NCBI RefSeq assembly: GCF_014306625.1
Contig: NZ_JACRYL010000026.1
Coordinates: forward strand, 7,570 to 57,937
DNA length: 50,368 nucleotides
Direction of reading: 5' to 3'
Origin: Pedobacter fastidiosus
GTDB taxonomy: Bacteria; Bacteroidota; Bacteroidia; Sphingobacteriales; Sphingobacteriaceae
The translations under genes and the position numbers were made by a program. The notes below the pieces were generated by a model. That model was not told the origin of the DNA. It ran no database searches and saw only the letters and a program-made list of their open reading frames with translations. Below are positions 17,123 to 27,222 of the stretch, piece after piece (the first letter of the stretch is position 1; each line of letters begins with the position of its first letter).

Positions 17123-18763
17123 TTAACCTAATTTTCTGCCCGTATTAATTACGCTTACACCATTAAATCTAGAAGTTGCACTGCCATGAGAAACTGCACT
17201 TACTTGGCTTGGCTGACCTTTTCCATCCGAAAATGTTCCACCTAAACGATAATCGCTTTTATCGCAAAGTTGAGTACATGAATTCCAAAATTCTTGAGTA
17301 TTGGCTTGATAGGCCGCATCTTTTAGCATTCCAACAATTTTACCTTCTTTAATTTCGTAAGCCAATTGCGAACTGAACTGAAAGTTGTAGCGTTGCTGAT
17401 CAATTGAATAAGAATTTCGGCCAAACATATAAATGCCTTTCTCTACATTTTTAACCATGTCTGCAGCCGTTAAAGCAACGTTCCCTGGAGCGAGTGATAC
17501 ATTTGGCATCCTTTGAAACTGAATGCTATCCCAACTATCTGCATAGCAACAAGCTTGTGATTCTTTTAAGCCGATAATGTGCGCTTGATCTCTAATGGTT
17601 TGATAATTAACCAAAATGCCATCTTTTATAATGTCCCAATTACCACATTTTACACCTTCATCATCATAACCAACTGCGCCAAGAGAACCAACTTCAGTTT
17701 TATCCGCCAAGATATTTACATTTTTGCTTCCGAAATTAAATTTCTTCGATTCCCATTTATCCAAGGTTAAGAAACTTGTTCCAGCATAATTTGCTTCGTA
17801 ACCCAAAACACGATCTAATTCTGTTGGGTGACCAACAGATTCATGAATGGTGAGAAATAGGTGAGTAGGATCTAAAACCAAATCGTATTTTCCTGGTTGT
17901 ACCGGTTTTGCTTTTAACTTCTCATCAATATGGGCGGTTGCTTCTTTAACATCCTCAAAAATATCATAGCGTTTTTTGTACATGGTTACTGGTCCACCTT
18001 TTATTTTTTCGCTATCCATTGGGGTTAAGTATTCGTAACCCATTCCCATTGGAGCGCTTAAAGCATTACGGGTTTCAAATTTTCCGCCAGCAGCATCAAT
18101 TTTAGTTACCGTAAACGTAGGCCAAATCCTATGAATATCCTGATCGATATAAGAACCATCTGTTGAAGCGAAATATTTCTGCTCATTCACCATAAAAAGA
18201 TTTGAGTTAACATATTTTGCTCCTCCCTTTAAGGCTTCGTTATTTACGTTAAGTAGCAATTCAACTTTATCGGTAATGGGTACTTCGAAGGCATTTTTCT
18301 CTAATGGCGTTTTCCAGCTTACTTCTCCATATCCTTTTTGTGGAGCAAGTTGTACGGGCTCACTCATTATTTTCGAATTGCCTTTTGCAATTGAAACGGC
18401 CATTGCTGCTGCCTTTGCAATGCTATCATTATCGAGGTTATTTGTTGCCGCAAAACCCCATGATCCAAAAGCCAGAACACGAACGCCTAATCCGTACGAT
18501 TCTGCGTTTGCAACATTTTCAACCCTTTTTTCTTTGGTTGCAATAACTTGATTTAAATACCTTCCAATCCGAACATCGGCATAAGTTGCCCCTTTAGATT
18601 TTGCGGCATTTAAGGCAATATCTGCCATTTTCTTTTTAAGCGCAACATCAACAGGTGTTAAAGCTTCCTCAACAGAAATTAATCGGCCAAAAACAGGCAC
18701 GCTTTCAAGCATTGAGGCGCCAACGCCAACACCGGTCATAAATAAAAAATCCCTTCTTCTCAA
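17123..18763 (-). CDS. TldD-family metallopeptidase (second paralogue), Tat-type leader
   Basis: A 546-residue TldD family protein. The zinc-binding HESVGH (about residue 305) and FWNSCTQLCD (about 500) carry the family's His, Glu and Cys residues. The N-terminus MRRRDFLFMTGVGVGASM has an Arg-Arg followed by a hydrophobic stretch, suggesting Tat export or membrane anchoring. TldD and TldE together degrade unfolded peptides and process some modified peptides in E. coli. It is the last gene of a TldD-TldE-TldD operon and closely resembles the 544-residue paralogue at 20190-21824. A stem-loop lies between it and the tldE-like gene. Confidence 0.92.
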   Translation of the reverse strand: MRRRDFLFMTGVGVGASMLESVPVFGRLISVEEALTPVDVALKKKMADIALNAAKSKGATYADVRIGRYLNQVIATKEKRVENVANAESYGLGVRVLAFGSWGFAATNNLDNDSIAKAAAMAVSIAKGNSKIMSEPVQLAPQKGYGEVSWKTPLEKNAFEVPITDKVELLLNVNNEALKGGAKYVNSNLFMVNEQKYFASTDGSYIDQDIHRIWPTFTVTKIDAAGGKFETRNALSAPMGMGYEYLTPMDSEKIKGGPVTMYKKRYDIFEDVKEATAHIDEKLKAKPVQPGKYDLVLDPTHLFLTIHESVGHPTELDRVLGYEANYAGTSFLTLDKWESKKFNFGSKNVNILADKTEVGSLGAVGYDDEGVKCGNWDIIKDGILVNYQTIRDQAHIIGLKESQACCYADSWDSIQFQRMPNVSLAPGNVALTAADMVKNVEKGIYMFGRNSYSIDQQRYNFQFSSQLAYEIKEGKIVGMLKDAAYQANTQEFWNSCTQLCDKSDYRLGGTFSDGKGQPSQVSAVSHGSATSRFNGVSVINTGRKLG

Positions 18764-18802
18764 TTTTTGAAAATTTGATGTTAAAAATATTGCAATAGTA
18801 CA

Positions 18803-18846
18803 AGCTTTGACAAATTCAAATGCATTAGTTAGAATTTGTCAAAGCT
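18803..18846. repeat. 15-bp perfect inverted repeat between tldE-like and tldD-like genes
   Basis: AGCTTTGACAAATTC at 18803-18817 and its exact complement at 18832-18846, with a 14-base loop. In the minus-strand transcript it is not followed by a U-run, so an intercistronic processing or stabilising stem-loop is more likely than a full terminator. Confidence 0.75.
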
Positions 18847-18870
18847 ATTTCGGTTGAAATGATGATCTAA

Positions 18871-20187
18871 TTATATCGCGTCTGAAAGCGATGTAAATGT
18901 AAAATCTCTAATTTTCATCGGAGGAATCATTCCACTTCCAGTTCTTACCGGTTTGCCCAATGCTTCTACATTGTTAAGCATAATTACAGGACTTTCATTA
19001 AACCTGAAATTTTTGATTGGGAATTTTATCTCTCCGTTTTCAATGTAAAAAGTACCATCACGGGTTAGTCCTGTTAATAATAAAGTTTGAGGATCAACAG
19101 ATCTGATGTACCAGAAACGGGTAACTAAGATTCCTTTTTCTGTGCTTTTGATGAGTTCTTCTAGGCTTTGCGTTCCACCCTCTACAACTATGCTTCTACT
19201 AAAAGGTACAGGTTCTACCCCTTTTTGCGAGGCCCAATATCTCGAATAAGAGAGGTTTTTAACGATCCCGTCTTTTACCCATTGTGTTCTTTTTATTGGC
19301 AATCCATCGCCGTTCCATGGTGCAGAAGGAATATCCAAATTCATAGGATCAGAATAAATATTTACATTTTCTGAGAATAACTGCTCGCCTAAACGGGTTC
19401 CGCCACCTTTTTTACTCATAAAGCTTCTGCCTTCATCGGCGCTTCGAGCATCAAAGCCTCTAAACATATTACCAAGCATATCGCTTGCAGCAAGTGGCTC
19501 TAAAATTACAGTGTATTTACCAGGCTCAATGGCTTTTGCACCTGCAGATCCATTTGCTTTGCTTGCAGCAATTTTGCTTAATGCAAGCGTATCCATCTTC
19601 GCTAAATCGTTAAAATCTTGCTCAATATACCCCGATCCAGTTCCTTGTTTATTTCTAACCGTAACCGAAAAAGAAACGTTTGTGCCCTTGTTGTAAGCAA
19701 ACAAGCCTTTAGAATTCATGATTGAATTGAATCGGGTTGAATTCTCCAGAAATCCAGCTGCATCTAAGTTTGCTGCTTTGGATACACTTAAGCTTTTGCC
19801 CACCATTTCTGCTCTGGTATCGGGCGTCATGGCTGCGGTATTTGCATTGTAGGTTGTAGATTCAGGGAAAGTTTGTGGACCAAGAGGTGGCATAAACTCC
19901 GGATTTTCTGGTGCCAACATCGCCAGTTCTTCGGCTCTTTTAACTACTTTTTGTAAGGAAGCATCATCAAATTCGTTAATGGTTGCAGATCCTGTTTTTT
20001 TACCGAATGTGGAACTCACTCCAAGGCTCATTACGCTGATTTGCCCCGCCGTAGAAACGGCATTTCTAGCATAGCGAATATTCCCTCCATCAGAGCCATT
20101 TAAACTTACCTCACAGAAATCTGCTTTGGAAAAACTGAGTACTTTTTTGAGTATTGCCTGGGCTTCTTCTTTACTTAATATGGCCAT
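18871..20187 (-). CDS. TldE/PmbA-family protein
   Basis: A 438-residue protein of the TldE/PmbA type, which lacks the HExxxH site and acts as partner to TldD. It has no leader sequence and starts MAILSKEEAQAILKKVLSFS. The C-terminal half contains LLLTGLTRDGTFYIENGEIK and FPIKNFRFNESPVIMLNN, matching the family core. The start lies 2 bp after the stop of the upstream tldD-like gene. The partner TldD proteins carry apparent leaders while this one does not, so where the heterodimer assembles is unclear. Confidence 0.9.
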   Translation of the reverse strand: MAILSKEEAQAILKKVLSFSKADFCEVSLNGSDGGNIRYARNAVSTAGQISVMSLGVSSTFGKKTGSATINEFDDASLQKVVKRAEELAMLAPENPEFMPPLGPQTFPESTTYNANTAAMTPDTRAEMVGKSLSVSKAANLDAAGFLENSTRFNSIMNSKGLFAYNKGTNVSFSVTVRNKQGTGSGYIEQDFNDLAKMDTLALSKIAASKANGSAGAKAIEPGKYTVILEPLAASDMLGNMFRGFDARSADEGRSFMSKKGGGTRLGEQLFSENVNIYSDPMNLDIPSAPWNGDGLPIKRTQWVKDGIVKNLSYSRYWASQKGVEPVPFSRSIVVEGGTQSLEELIKSTEKGILVTRFWYIRSVDPQTLLLTGLTRDGTFYIENGEIKFPIKNFRFNESPVIMLNNVEALGKPVRTGSGMIPPMKIRDFTFTSLSDAI

Positions 20188-20189
20188 AA

Positions 20190-21824
20190 TTATATTTTTC
20201 TTGCTGTATTAATAACATTAACTCCATTAAATCTTGTTGTTGAGCTTCCGTGAGAAACTGCACTGCTTTGCGCTGGTTGACCTTTTCCATCATTAAATGA
20301 TCCACCTAAACGATAATCGCTATCATCGCATATTGCAGAACAACTGTTCCAAAACTCCTGTGTATTGCTTTGATAAGCCACATCGTTTAGCATGCCTACA
20401 ATTTTGCCTTCTTTAATTTCGTAGAAAATCTGTCCGCCAAACTGGAAATTATAACGTTGCTGATCGATTGAAAAACTACCATCACCAATAATATAAATTC
20501 CTTTTTCTACATTTTTGATCATATCATCTACACTCAGTTTTTCTTTTCCTGGTTGTAAAGAAACATTCGGCATGCGTTGAAATTGAACATCATCCCAACC
20601 TTGAGAATAACAGCAACCTTGCGATTCTGTTAAACCAATAATGTGCGCTTGATCGCGAATGGCCTGATAATTTACCAGAACACCTTCTTTAATCAAATCC
20701 CATTTTTTACACTTCACGCCTTCATCATCATATCCAACAGCTCCTAAAGAGCCTACCTGAGTTTTATCGGCAACAATATTTACCTTATCGCTTCCAAACT
20801 TGAATTTTTTCGATTCCCATTTATCCAAAGTAAGAAAACTTGTGCCTGCATAATTTGCTTCATAGCCCAAAACGCGATCTAATTCAGTTGGGTGTCCAAC
20901 AGATTCGTGGATGGTTAACCAAAGGTGAGAAGGATCTAAAACCAAATCGTATTTGCCCGGCTCTACAGATTTTGCCTTAACTTTTTCACCAGCAACAATT
21001 GCTGCCGCTTTTGCATCTTCAAGCATATCGTAACGACCTTTGTAACGCGTCACAATTCCACTTACTTTATCCTCTGGTCTGGCATGCATATATTCGTAAC
21101 CCATTCCCATTGGAGAACTTAACGAGTTACGAGTTTTGAACTTGCCCGATTCTTTATCAATTCTAGTTACGTTGAAAGTTGGATAGATTCGATGCACATC
21201 TTGATCGATATAAGAACCATCAGTAGATGCGAAATATTTTTGTTCATTAACGGCAAACAGTACTGAATTAACAAAATTAGCACCATTTTGCATGGCAACA
21301 TCGTTTACACTTAGTAAAAGATCTACCTTTTCTTTAACAGGAACTTCGAAAGAATTTATTTCTATAGGTGTTTTCCAGCTAACTTCGCCAAAACCCTTTT
21401 GTGGTGCCAACTGAACGGGCTCACCCTGAATTTTTGAGTTTGCTTTTGCAACGGCAACTGCTTGTTCTGCTGCTTTTGCAATATCCTCTTTGGTTACTTT
21501 GTTGGTGGCTGCAAAACCCCAGCATCCGTTAGCTAAAACGCGGATTCCAACCCCATAAGATTCTGTGTTGGCAACGCCCTGAACTCGTTTTTCTCTGGTG
21601 GCTACAAATTGGTTTAAATATCTGCCAATGCGTACATCAACATAAGTTGCGCCTTTGGATTTGGCTGCGTTTAGTGCAACATCAGCCAGTTCTTTCTTAA
21701 TTTTTACATCTACTCGATCTAGAGCTTGTAATGGGTCGATTGGATTTGCAAACGCAGAGAAATCTGGTAGCATCAAAGCGCCCATACCCATTCCGGATAG
21801 GTAAAGGAAGTCTTTTCTTTTCAA
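20190..21824 (-). CDS. TldD-family metallopeptidase (first paralogue)
   Basis: A 544-residue TldD family protein. HESVGHPTELDRVLGYEAN (about 303-321) holds the HExxxH zinc site, and FWNSCSAICDD near 498 holds the distal Cys. The N-terminus MKRKDFLYLSGMGMGALML resembles a Tat leader but with Lys-Arg in place of Arg-Arg. It is first in the operon and nearly collinear with the paralogue at 17123-18763, so the two arose by tandem duplication around the tldE-like gene. Confidence 0.92.
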   Translation of the reverse strand: MKRKDFLYLSGMGMGALMLPDFSAFANPIDPLQALDRVDVKIKKELADVALNAAKSKGATYVDVRIGRYLNQFVATREKRVQGVANTESYGVGIRVLANGCWGFAATNKVTKEDIAKAAEQAVAVAKANSKIQGEPVQLAPQKGFGEVSWKTPIEINSFEVPVKEKVDLLLSVNDVAMQNGANFVNSVLFAVNEQKYFASTDGSYIDQDVHRIYPTFNVTRIDKESGKFKTRNSLSSPMGMGYEYMHARPEDKVSGIVTRYKGRYDMLEDAKAAAIVAGEKVKAKSVEPGKYDLVLDPSHLWLTIHESVGHPTELDRVLGYEANYAGTSFLTLDKWESKKFKFGSDKVNIVADKTQVGSLGAVGYDDEGVKCKKWDLIKEGVLVNYQAIRDQAHIIGLTESQGCCYSQGWDDVQFQRMPNVSLQPGKEKLSVDDMIKNVEKGIYIIGDGSFSIDQQRYNFQFGGQIFYEIKEGKIVGMLNDVAYQSNTQEFWNSCSAICDDSDYRLGGSFNDGKGQPAQSSAVSHGSSTTRFNGVNVINTARKI

Positions 21825-21914
21825 TTGGTTCGGTTTAGGTGATTTAACAACCCAATATAGCTAATTCTTTAAAGCAAACTATGCTTAGGAGTATAACATT
21901 TTAGTTTCAATTCA

Positions 21915-23702
21915 CTATTTGTTTGCCAATACTCTGGATTCGTGCCAAAGAAAGGCAGATGTAATTAAAAAGACTGCTAAAAACCACCATTTTGAAATTT
22001 CTTCTTCAGTTGAATGCTGAATTTTATCCGATTTTATGAGTTCCTTGGATTGATTTTTAACTAAAGCCAAAGTTTTGGATTGCTTTATAGCAGATTTTAG
22101 AGTTAACCAATCCTGTTTTTTATAAATATATATGTTCTCTGCTTTTTGGTTAATTGTTGCGATTGCCCAACCAGCGGTTTTTGGCCAGAAAAAACCATCC
22201 CATTCAAACGGAAGCTCCATGTTTTGTCTAGGATAAATTTTTGTACTATCAATTAAGATTTTAGGCGATTTGTTATCCGATAAATTCACGATTAGCCTTA
22301 ATTTTTCTTCAACCGATGGAAATTTGGGAAAAATTTCTAAAGATTGAGTTTCTACTTTTTTTCTTAAAGATTTTGCAAAAAGCATCGACCAAAACCGACT
22401 GTAATCCGTTTGTTTTCCAGCCAGTTGCCATTGATATGTTGATGAAAGCGCCGACGTTATAATTTTACCCATTCCATTGATCTGGCTATTGACAACAATT
22501 TTCCCACTTTCATCTAGAATTAAAGGCTGATTATTTGTGCCCGATTTTAGAAAGAGCGATTGCATAAGAGGTAAATTATTAAATTTTAAATCGTCAGTAG
22601 ATTTTAATGAAAGTGGCTTTTCAGTTGATGATACAACTTCGTACTGATTGAAATTTTTATTATTCCCGCTAGGTTTTGGATTGGTTATTCGCACAATTAA
22701 GCCCATTCCATTATTTACTGCACTATAGATTGAAGCTTTATCCGAGCTTGAAATGGCAGAAAGCTCATCTTCATCAATAATAACCACATCCATATTTTTA
22801 AGCAAAGCTTGATTAATCTGATTGAGATTAACGGCCTTCATGTTCAAGAAATCTGTGCTGTACTTGTTTTTACTGATTTGACTTCTAAAAGCAACTGGAT
22901 ATTGATTTTCATACAACCACTTTTTAAGAAATTTATATTCAAAATCTGGAAAGGAAGCCAAGATTAAAACTTGGATTGGTTGTTTTTTCTCAACCTCAAA
23001 TGGTACAGGTTCAGCTGAAAGCGTATCATTTCCTTGTATTGCAATAAGATTGTAAATAGCTTTCCCTTGCTGTTTAGGACGATTTAAAAAGGAAAAGTTA
23101 ACTTTTGAATTTGCTTTAATCTCTGTAGAATCTAAACTTGCGCCTAATCCGAACAGCTTTAACTTTACATTTTTATCTGTTTGATTATTGTATATCCCTT
23201 GAACAATTAAATTTTCAGAAGCATTTAATTTCTTCTGCCAGTTTGCAGAAAAAATTCCTGAGGAAAGGGCAGAAGGATGAAAAGAAATTTGATAATCAGA
23301 TAAACCTTTTAATTGTGAATCATCCAAACCATAACCATAGATGTTAATTTTCTTGATTTCTCGATGTTCCTTTAAAAAGTAAGTTAAATCTGCAATGTGA
23401 CTAATTTTAAATGCTTTATTTTTTGGAAATAGGGTAGAATCAAGATTGTATTTATTCCCTTTTATCGTAGAAATAGAATCTAACGTGAAGCCTTCGGTTA
23501 AAAGATTTATTTCATGTGCAGGTTCTTCTTTCGTTACCGAATACGTAATTGGAATAATCATAAGTGCAAAACTGGCAGCCATAAAAATACTTGCCAATAA
23601 CCTCAAAATCAACCTGCCTTTATCAGCACGACGAATTTCTTTAAACACCAGAAATGCTATAAAACCAATGGAAATGAGGATTATGATGTATTTGAATTCC
23701 AT
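21915..23702 (-). CDS. membrane protein of the MoxR/BatA cluster with GATase-like domain
   Basis: A 595-residue protein: membrane helices near residues 3-18 and 33-55, a long extracytoplasmic region, and a final membrane helix at about 572-590. A central block (QVLILASFPDFEYKFLKKWL, then VVIIDEDELSA and SAVNNGMGLIVRI) has the alternating strand-helix pattern of a class I glutamine-amidotransferase-like domain, as seen in last-position proteins of this operon; I see no catalytic Cys triad. It starts 2 bp after the DUF4175 gene. Envelope role inferred from the operon. No enzyme activity can be claimed. Confidence 0.75.
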   Translation of the reverse strand: MEFKYIIILISIGFIAFLVFKEIRRADKGRLILRLLASIFMAASFALMIIPITYSVTKEEPAHEINLLTEGFTLDSISTIKGNKYNLDSTLFPKNKAFKISHIADLTYFLKEHREIKKINIYGYGLDDSQLKGLSDYQISFHPSALSSGIFSANWQKKLNASENLIVQGIYNNQTDKNVKLKLFGLGASLDSTEIKANSKVNFSFLNRPKQQGKAIYNLIAIQGNDTLSAEPVPFEVEKKQPIQVLILASFPDFEYKFLKKWLYENQYPVAFRSQISKNKYSTDFLNMKAVNLNQINQALLKNMDVVIIDEDELSAISSSDKASIYSAVNNGMGLIVRITNPKPSGNNKNFNQYEVVSSTEKPLSLKSTDDLKFNNLPLMQSLFLKSGTNNQPLILDESGKIVVNSQINGMGKIITSALSSTYQWQLAGKQTDYSRFWSMLFAKSLRKKVETQSLEIFPKFPSVEEKLRLIVNLSDNKSPKILIDSTKIYPRQNMELPFEWDGFFWPKTAGWAIATINQKAENIYIYKKQDWLTLKSAIKQSKTLALVKNQSKELIKSDKIQHSTEEEISKWWFLAVFLITSAFLWHESRVLANK

Positions 23703-23704
23703 AT

Positions 23705-25843
23705 TTACCTGCCTGCACTTTTAAGGTGATTAAAATAACTTCGATACAAATTGATCTCAGGACCCGAAATTTCAGATTGAGGTTTTACGATTTCAATACC
23801 TAGGAGTTTCTGAATTGCTTTTTGAACGGCCTCAACATCTCTTACATTAACTACATTGGATGTACTTATTTTACGTAAGCTTTTTAAGGCCGATAAATAA
23901 GAGCTGGGTTGATTGGATGCGACAGAAATTAACTGTTTTTCGCCATCGCGTAACAATTGTCGCTCGCCTAAAGTAAATGGTTTTCCTATTTTTCTATTTT
24001 CAAGAATGGATAAAAGAATCTTTAAATCATCGTTAGAATGATCTTTCTGTTCAAATGTAGCTTTTTGAATGGGCTCAGCTATTTTGTCCAGTTCACCCGT
24101 TAATCGCTTTTCTAGTTTTAATTTTGAAGTTTTGACAGTCGTTTTTGCTACATAAGCTCTAGATTTTTGTTGCAAATCTTTCAATAATCGCAAGGCTTTA
24201 TATTCAAACGGCAAAGCTTCTTGTGGCTTGTAAGTTCTCAATCGAAGTTCCGAAGTCCACATTTCTGTTAAAACGGCTTTTAACTGAGCTTTCATTTCTG
24301 GTTCAAAGAAAGTAGCGTCTTCGGCAACATCATGTTTGTGTGAGTATTTATCTGCTATTGCCTGAGCATCACCAAATTTTTCCTCGGCTTTAGGTTTGTC
24401 GTGATTGTCGCCATCTTCGTGATCGTGATCGCCGCCAATTTCAGTTTCTGATTCTTCTCCCAAAAACTTGCCATATCTTAATCTCAATAGTTTTTGATCA
24501 ATCCCGAGAGTATTGCTTCGGTTTTTAAAATCATCTGCAGAAATGGTTCCTTGCTCTTTTAAAAGTTTCTCGGTATCGATAATAATCTGCCTTTGGCTTC
24601 TAAAGTATTCTGGAACAAGGTTAACTCCATTTGCCATCCCGGCCATACTCATTAGTTCTGTGGTATCTACGATTGATACAAAATAAACATCAGATCGGCT
24701 AGATTGACCATGATTATCCATTGCTTTGATAAAGAAATATAGCTCGTCACCAGGTTTCATTCCCAAAGATTTTAAGTCAATCTGCTTATTTAATTTTGCA
24801 TCCTTCTTATTTCTAAAATCAGTATCGAAGTTTAATTTTTTCTCTGTAAAACTTACACCTTCACCTTTTCCGCTGGCCATAGTTGCAGAAATATAGGCTT
24901 CATTGATTCCGTAATCATCACTTAAAAAAACATTTAAGTTTACTTTCGCAATTTGCCCAATATCAATTGTAGTATGCGGTTTTGGTTGTGTAATTTTAAT
25001 ATTTACAGGCAAATCGGGAATAACTTCAATTTGATAGAGATCGGATTTTTTTCCATCCAACTCCATTTGATAAAAACCAGATTGCGTAATGGTTTTGTTA
25101 AAAGTCCAATTCAGATGATCGGAAGTAGCCAAGTTCGAAATCTCTTTATCGTTAAAAACGATTCTGAGTTTTTTAACGGAAACATTGGTTTCAATGTTCC
25201 AAAATATTTTAGCTCCGGCTTCTGCTTTAATCGTAAACTGTTTCTGTGTTCTCTCGCCTCTTCCTGTATAGCTTGGCGGATTTATTCGAAGCTGAAAGGT
25301 TTCGATTTCGGGTAGGATAATTTCTTTAATGATATTTTTTTGGTTTGATAAAGTAAGAAGATCTTCTGAAGCTACTTTTTCATACCAATAATATTTTTCT
25401 ATTAAATAAGAGCCTGTTATGGTTATAATTAAGAAAGCCAAACAAAACCACAATTTTTTCCAAGCTTCGCTCAAGCTTTTTGGAATTGGCAAACTGCCAC
25501 TAATTTTTTCGATTTGTAATTGCTCAAGTAGAGATAATTCTTTTTCTGGTTTTAAGAAAAGTTCGGCGCTTTCTTCTAACTGTGCAAATCTTGAATTTAG
25601 ATATTTTGTTACTTCATTGCTACTGATTTTCCAAGTGGGTTTAAGGAACACAAAGCCAGCGAAAACTAGGATAAAAGTAAGAATTAAATGCCAGATGTGG
25701 AATATATGGAAGAAACACAATGCGCTAATTATAATCAAAATCAGGGCAAAGGATAAGCTTAGCACAGTGATTTGTGCAAAGTAAATCGCAATCCACTTTC
25801 TTCTAAAATTATCAATCCAATTTTTGCCTTCAGTTTTTAACAT
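23705..25843 (-). CDS. DUF4175 family membrane protein
   Basis: A 712-residue protein with two hydrophobic segments in the first 75 residues (about 25-45 and 50-67), a third near 133-150, a beta-rich extracytoplasmic domain (about 185-390) and a helical C-terminal half with a His/Asp-rich linker near residues 472-486. This matches the DUF4175 family found in Bacteroidota BatA operons. Its start overlaps the BatA-domain gene stop by 14 nt. The His-rich linker may bind metal; that is a guess. Confidence 0.82.
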   Translation of the reverse strand: MLKTEGKNWIDNFRRKWIAIYFAQITVLSLSFALILIIISALCFFHIFHIWHLILTFILVFAGFVFLKPTWKISSNEVTKYLNSRFAQLEESAELFLKPEKELSLLEQLQIEKISGSLPIPKSLSEAWKKLWFCLAFLIITITGSYLIEKYYWYEKVASEDLLTLSNQKNIIKEIILPEIETFQLRINPPSYTGRGERTQKQFTIKAEAGAKIFWNIETNVSVKKLRIVFNDKEISNLATSDHLNWTFNKTITQSGFYQMELDGKKSDLYQIEVIPDLPVNIKITQPKPHTTIDIGQIAKVNLNVFLSDDYGINEAYISATMASGKGEGVSFTEKKLNFDTDFRNKKDAKLNKQIDLKSLGMKPGDELYFFIKAMDNHGQSSRSDVYFVSIVDTTELMSMAGMANGVNLVPEYFRSQRQIIIDTEKLLKEQGTISADDFKNRSNTLGIDQKLLRLRYGKFLGEESETEIGGDHDHEDGDNHDKPKAEEKFGDAQAIADKYSHKHDVAEDATFFEPEMKAQLKAVLTEMWTSELRLRTYKPQEALPFEYKALRLLKDLQQKSRAYVAKTTVKTSKLKLEKRLTGELDKIAEPIQKATFEQKDHSNDDLKILLSILENRKIGKPFTLGERQLLRDGEKQLISVASNQPSSYLSALKSLRKISTSNVVNVRDVEAVQKAIQKLLGIEIVKPQSEISGPEINLYRSYFNHLKSAGR

Positions 25844-27221
25844 AATCTAAATTTGTTTTTTTTCTGAATGATAAAATCCGCTCGATAATCAATAGCACAA
25901 ATGCTAGAGACCAAATTATATAATCTATATTTTTGTTTTCTGTTTTGTTGTAACCATTTGATTTAATGATTTTTGATTCGCTAAACTGAGTCTTGTCTAC
26001 GATTCTTTGATCTAAAGAATGATCTTCAAAACCAAAATCTTTTGCATCTTGATTACCCAATACAATTGGAATCAAAGCTTTTACAAATTGTTCGTTCCAA
26101 ACCAAATCTGTCCATTGTGGGTTAAATCGACTGTAAAAATGAAATTGGTTTCTTTTTAAATTGCCCTCGTTTATTAAAATTGGTTGCCCGAAACCATCCG
26201 TCCAAATGGTATTTCCTTTTAAATGATTAGGAGCAATTCGTTTTTTTAATTCAACAGTTTGATTCCTGTTTTCATCTAAAAGTAGATTAGAATTTTCAGT
26301 TACAACCTTACCTTTTTCGTAATTTAAGAAACTAGCACTGTCTTTGAGTTTACTTAAATTTGAAGCGTTAATCGGTTGATCTGAAAGCCAGAAACCAACA
26401 TCAGCTTTCTTAATTGCAGGAGTATTCCAGTTCTTAAATTCTATCTTTCGCTTGGTAAAATCGCTAATTGCGCTTAAACCAGCCATAATATATCTCGAAT
26501 CAGTTCCTGTAGGATCGTAAATTAAAACAGAAATAATAGGCAGATTTTGTGTTCGATTGGCAGAATAACTTGTTTGTTTTGGCGTCGATTTTCCTTCATA
26601 AATTTTACCCAAAAAACTCGTCGACCAAGTTTTTAAAGTATCTGTATTTTCAGTTTCTTTCCAAGTTAATTTGAAGTTTGGTTTTGGTAAATTCCCGTCA
26701 AAGTTTTTTAATCGATGATCGGCAAATAAGTACACGGAATAACCCGAAGGAACTTGCTTATTCAGTTGATTAAATAAAGAAGAATAACTTAATTCGGTAA
26801 ACTTTTTTGTTTTTAGAAGGCTGTCTTTCAAAAGAAATTGATCAAACCCCAAATCAAAATTATGCAACTCAAAACCGAGATTTAAGAGCGAATCAACTGT
26901 TTTTCGGTTCGCCTTATAAATATCATAAAATTGAGATTTATCCATCAAAATCCAACCAGAGTTTTTAGCGCCAGCACTTGTTTTTTTTATGAACGGTTGA
27001 GCTAAAACAAAAGCAATCAAAATCAGAATCAAGCACCTTAAAATGAACAAAAGTAAATCGGTTATTTTAATACTTTTCGAGCTTGCGGTTGCGCTTTCGC
27101 CCAACAAGGCGATACTTCCAATTTTTAAGGTTTTACCTTGTTTTACACTCCACAAGTGTATAATTACAGGAATAATTAATCCTGCAAGTGCCAATAAACC
27201 AATGGGATATAATAACTGCAA
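25830..27221 (-). CDS. BatA-domain membrane protein
   Basis: A 463-residue protein with the N-terminal BatA (aerotolerance regulator) signature: MQLLYPIGLLALAGLIIPVI then a basic loop and a second helix LLLFILRCLILILIAFVLAQ. A globular extracytoplasmic region follows, and a third helix lies near the C-terminus (IDYIIWSLAFVLLIIERIL). The VWA domain of true BatA is not obvious; only the N-terminal domain is clear. One base separates it from DUF58. The operon is thought to act in envelope stress or chaperone-like assembly with MoxR, but its role in this organism is unproven. Confidence 0.85.
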   Translation of the reverse strand: MQLLYPIGLLALAGLIIPVIIHLWSVKQGKTLKIGSIALLGESATASSKSIKITDLLLFILRCLILILIAFVLAQPFIKKTSAGAKNSGWILMDKSQFYDIYKANRKTVDSLLNLGFELHNFDLGFDQFLLKDSLLKTKKFTELSYSSLFNQLNKQVPSGYSVYLFADHRLKNFDGNLPKPNFKLTWKETENTDTLKTWSTSFLGKIYEGKSTPKQTSYSANRTQNLPIISVLIYDPTGTDSRYIMAGLSAISDFTKRKIEFKNWNTPAIKKADVGFWLSDQPINASNLSKLKDSASFLNYEKGKVVTENSNLLLDENRNQTVELKKRIAPNHLKGNTIWTDGFGQPILINEGNLKRNQFHFYSRFNPQWTDLVWNEQFVKALIPIVLGNQDAKDFGFEDHSLDQRIVDKTQFSESKIIKSNGYNKTENKNIDYIIWSLAFVLLIIERILSFRKKTNLDYVKN

Positions 27222-27222
27222 T

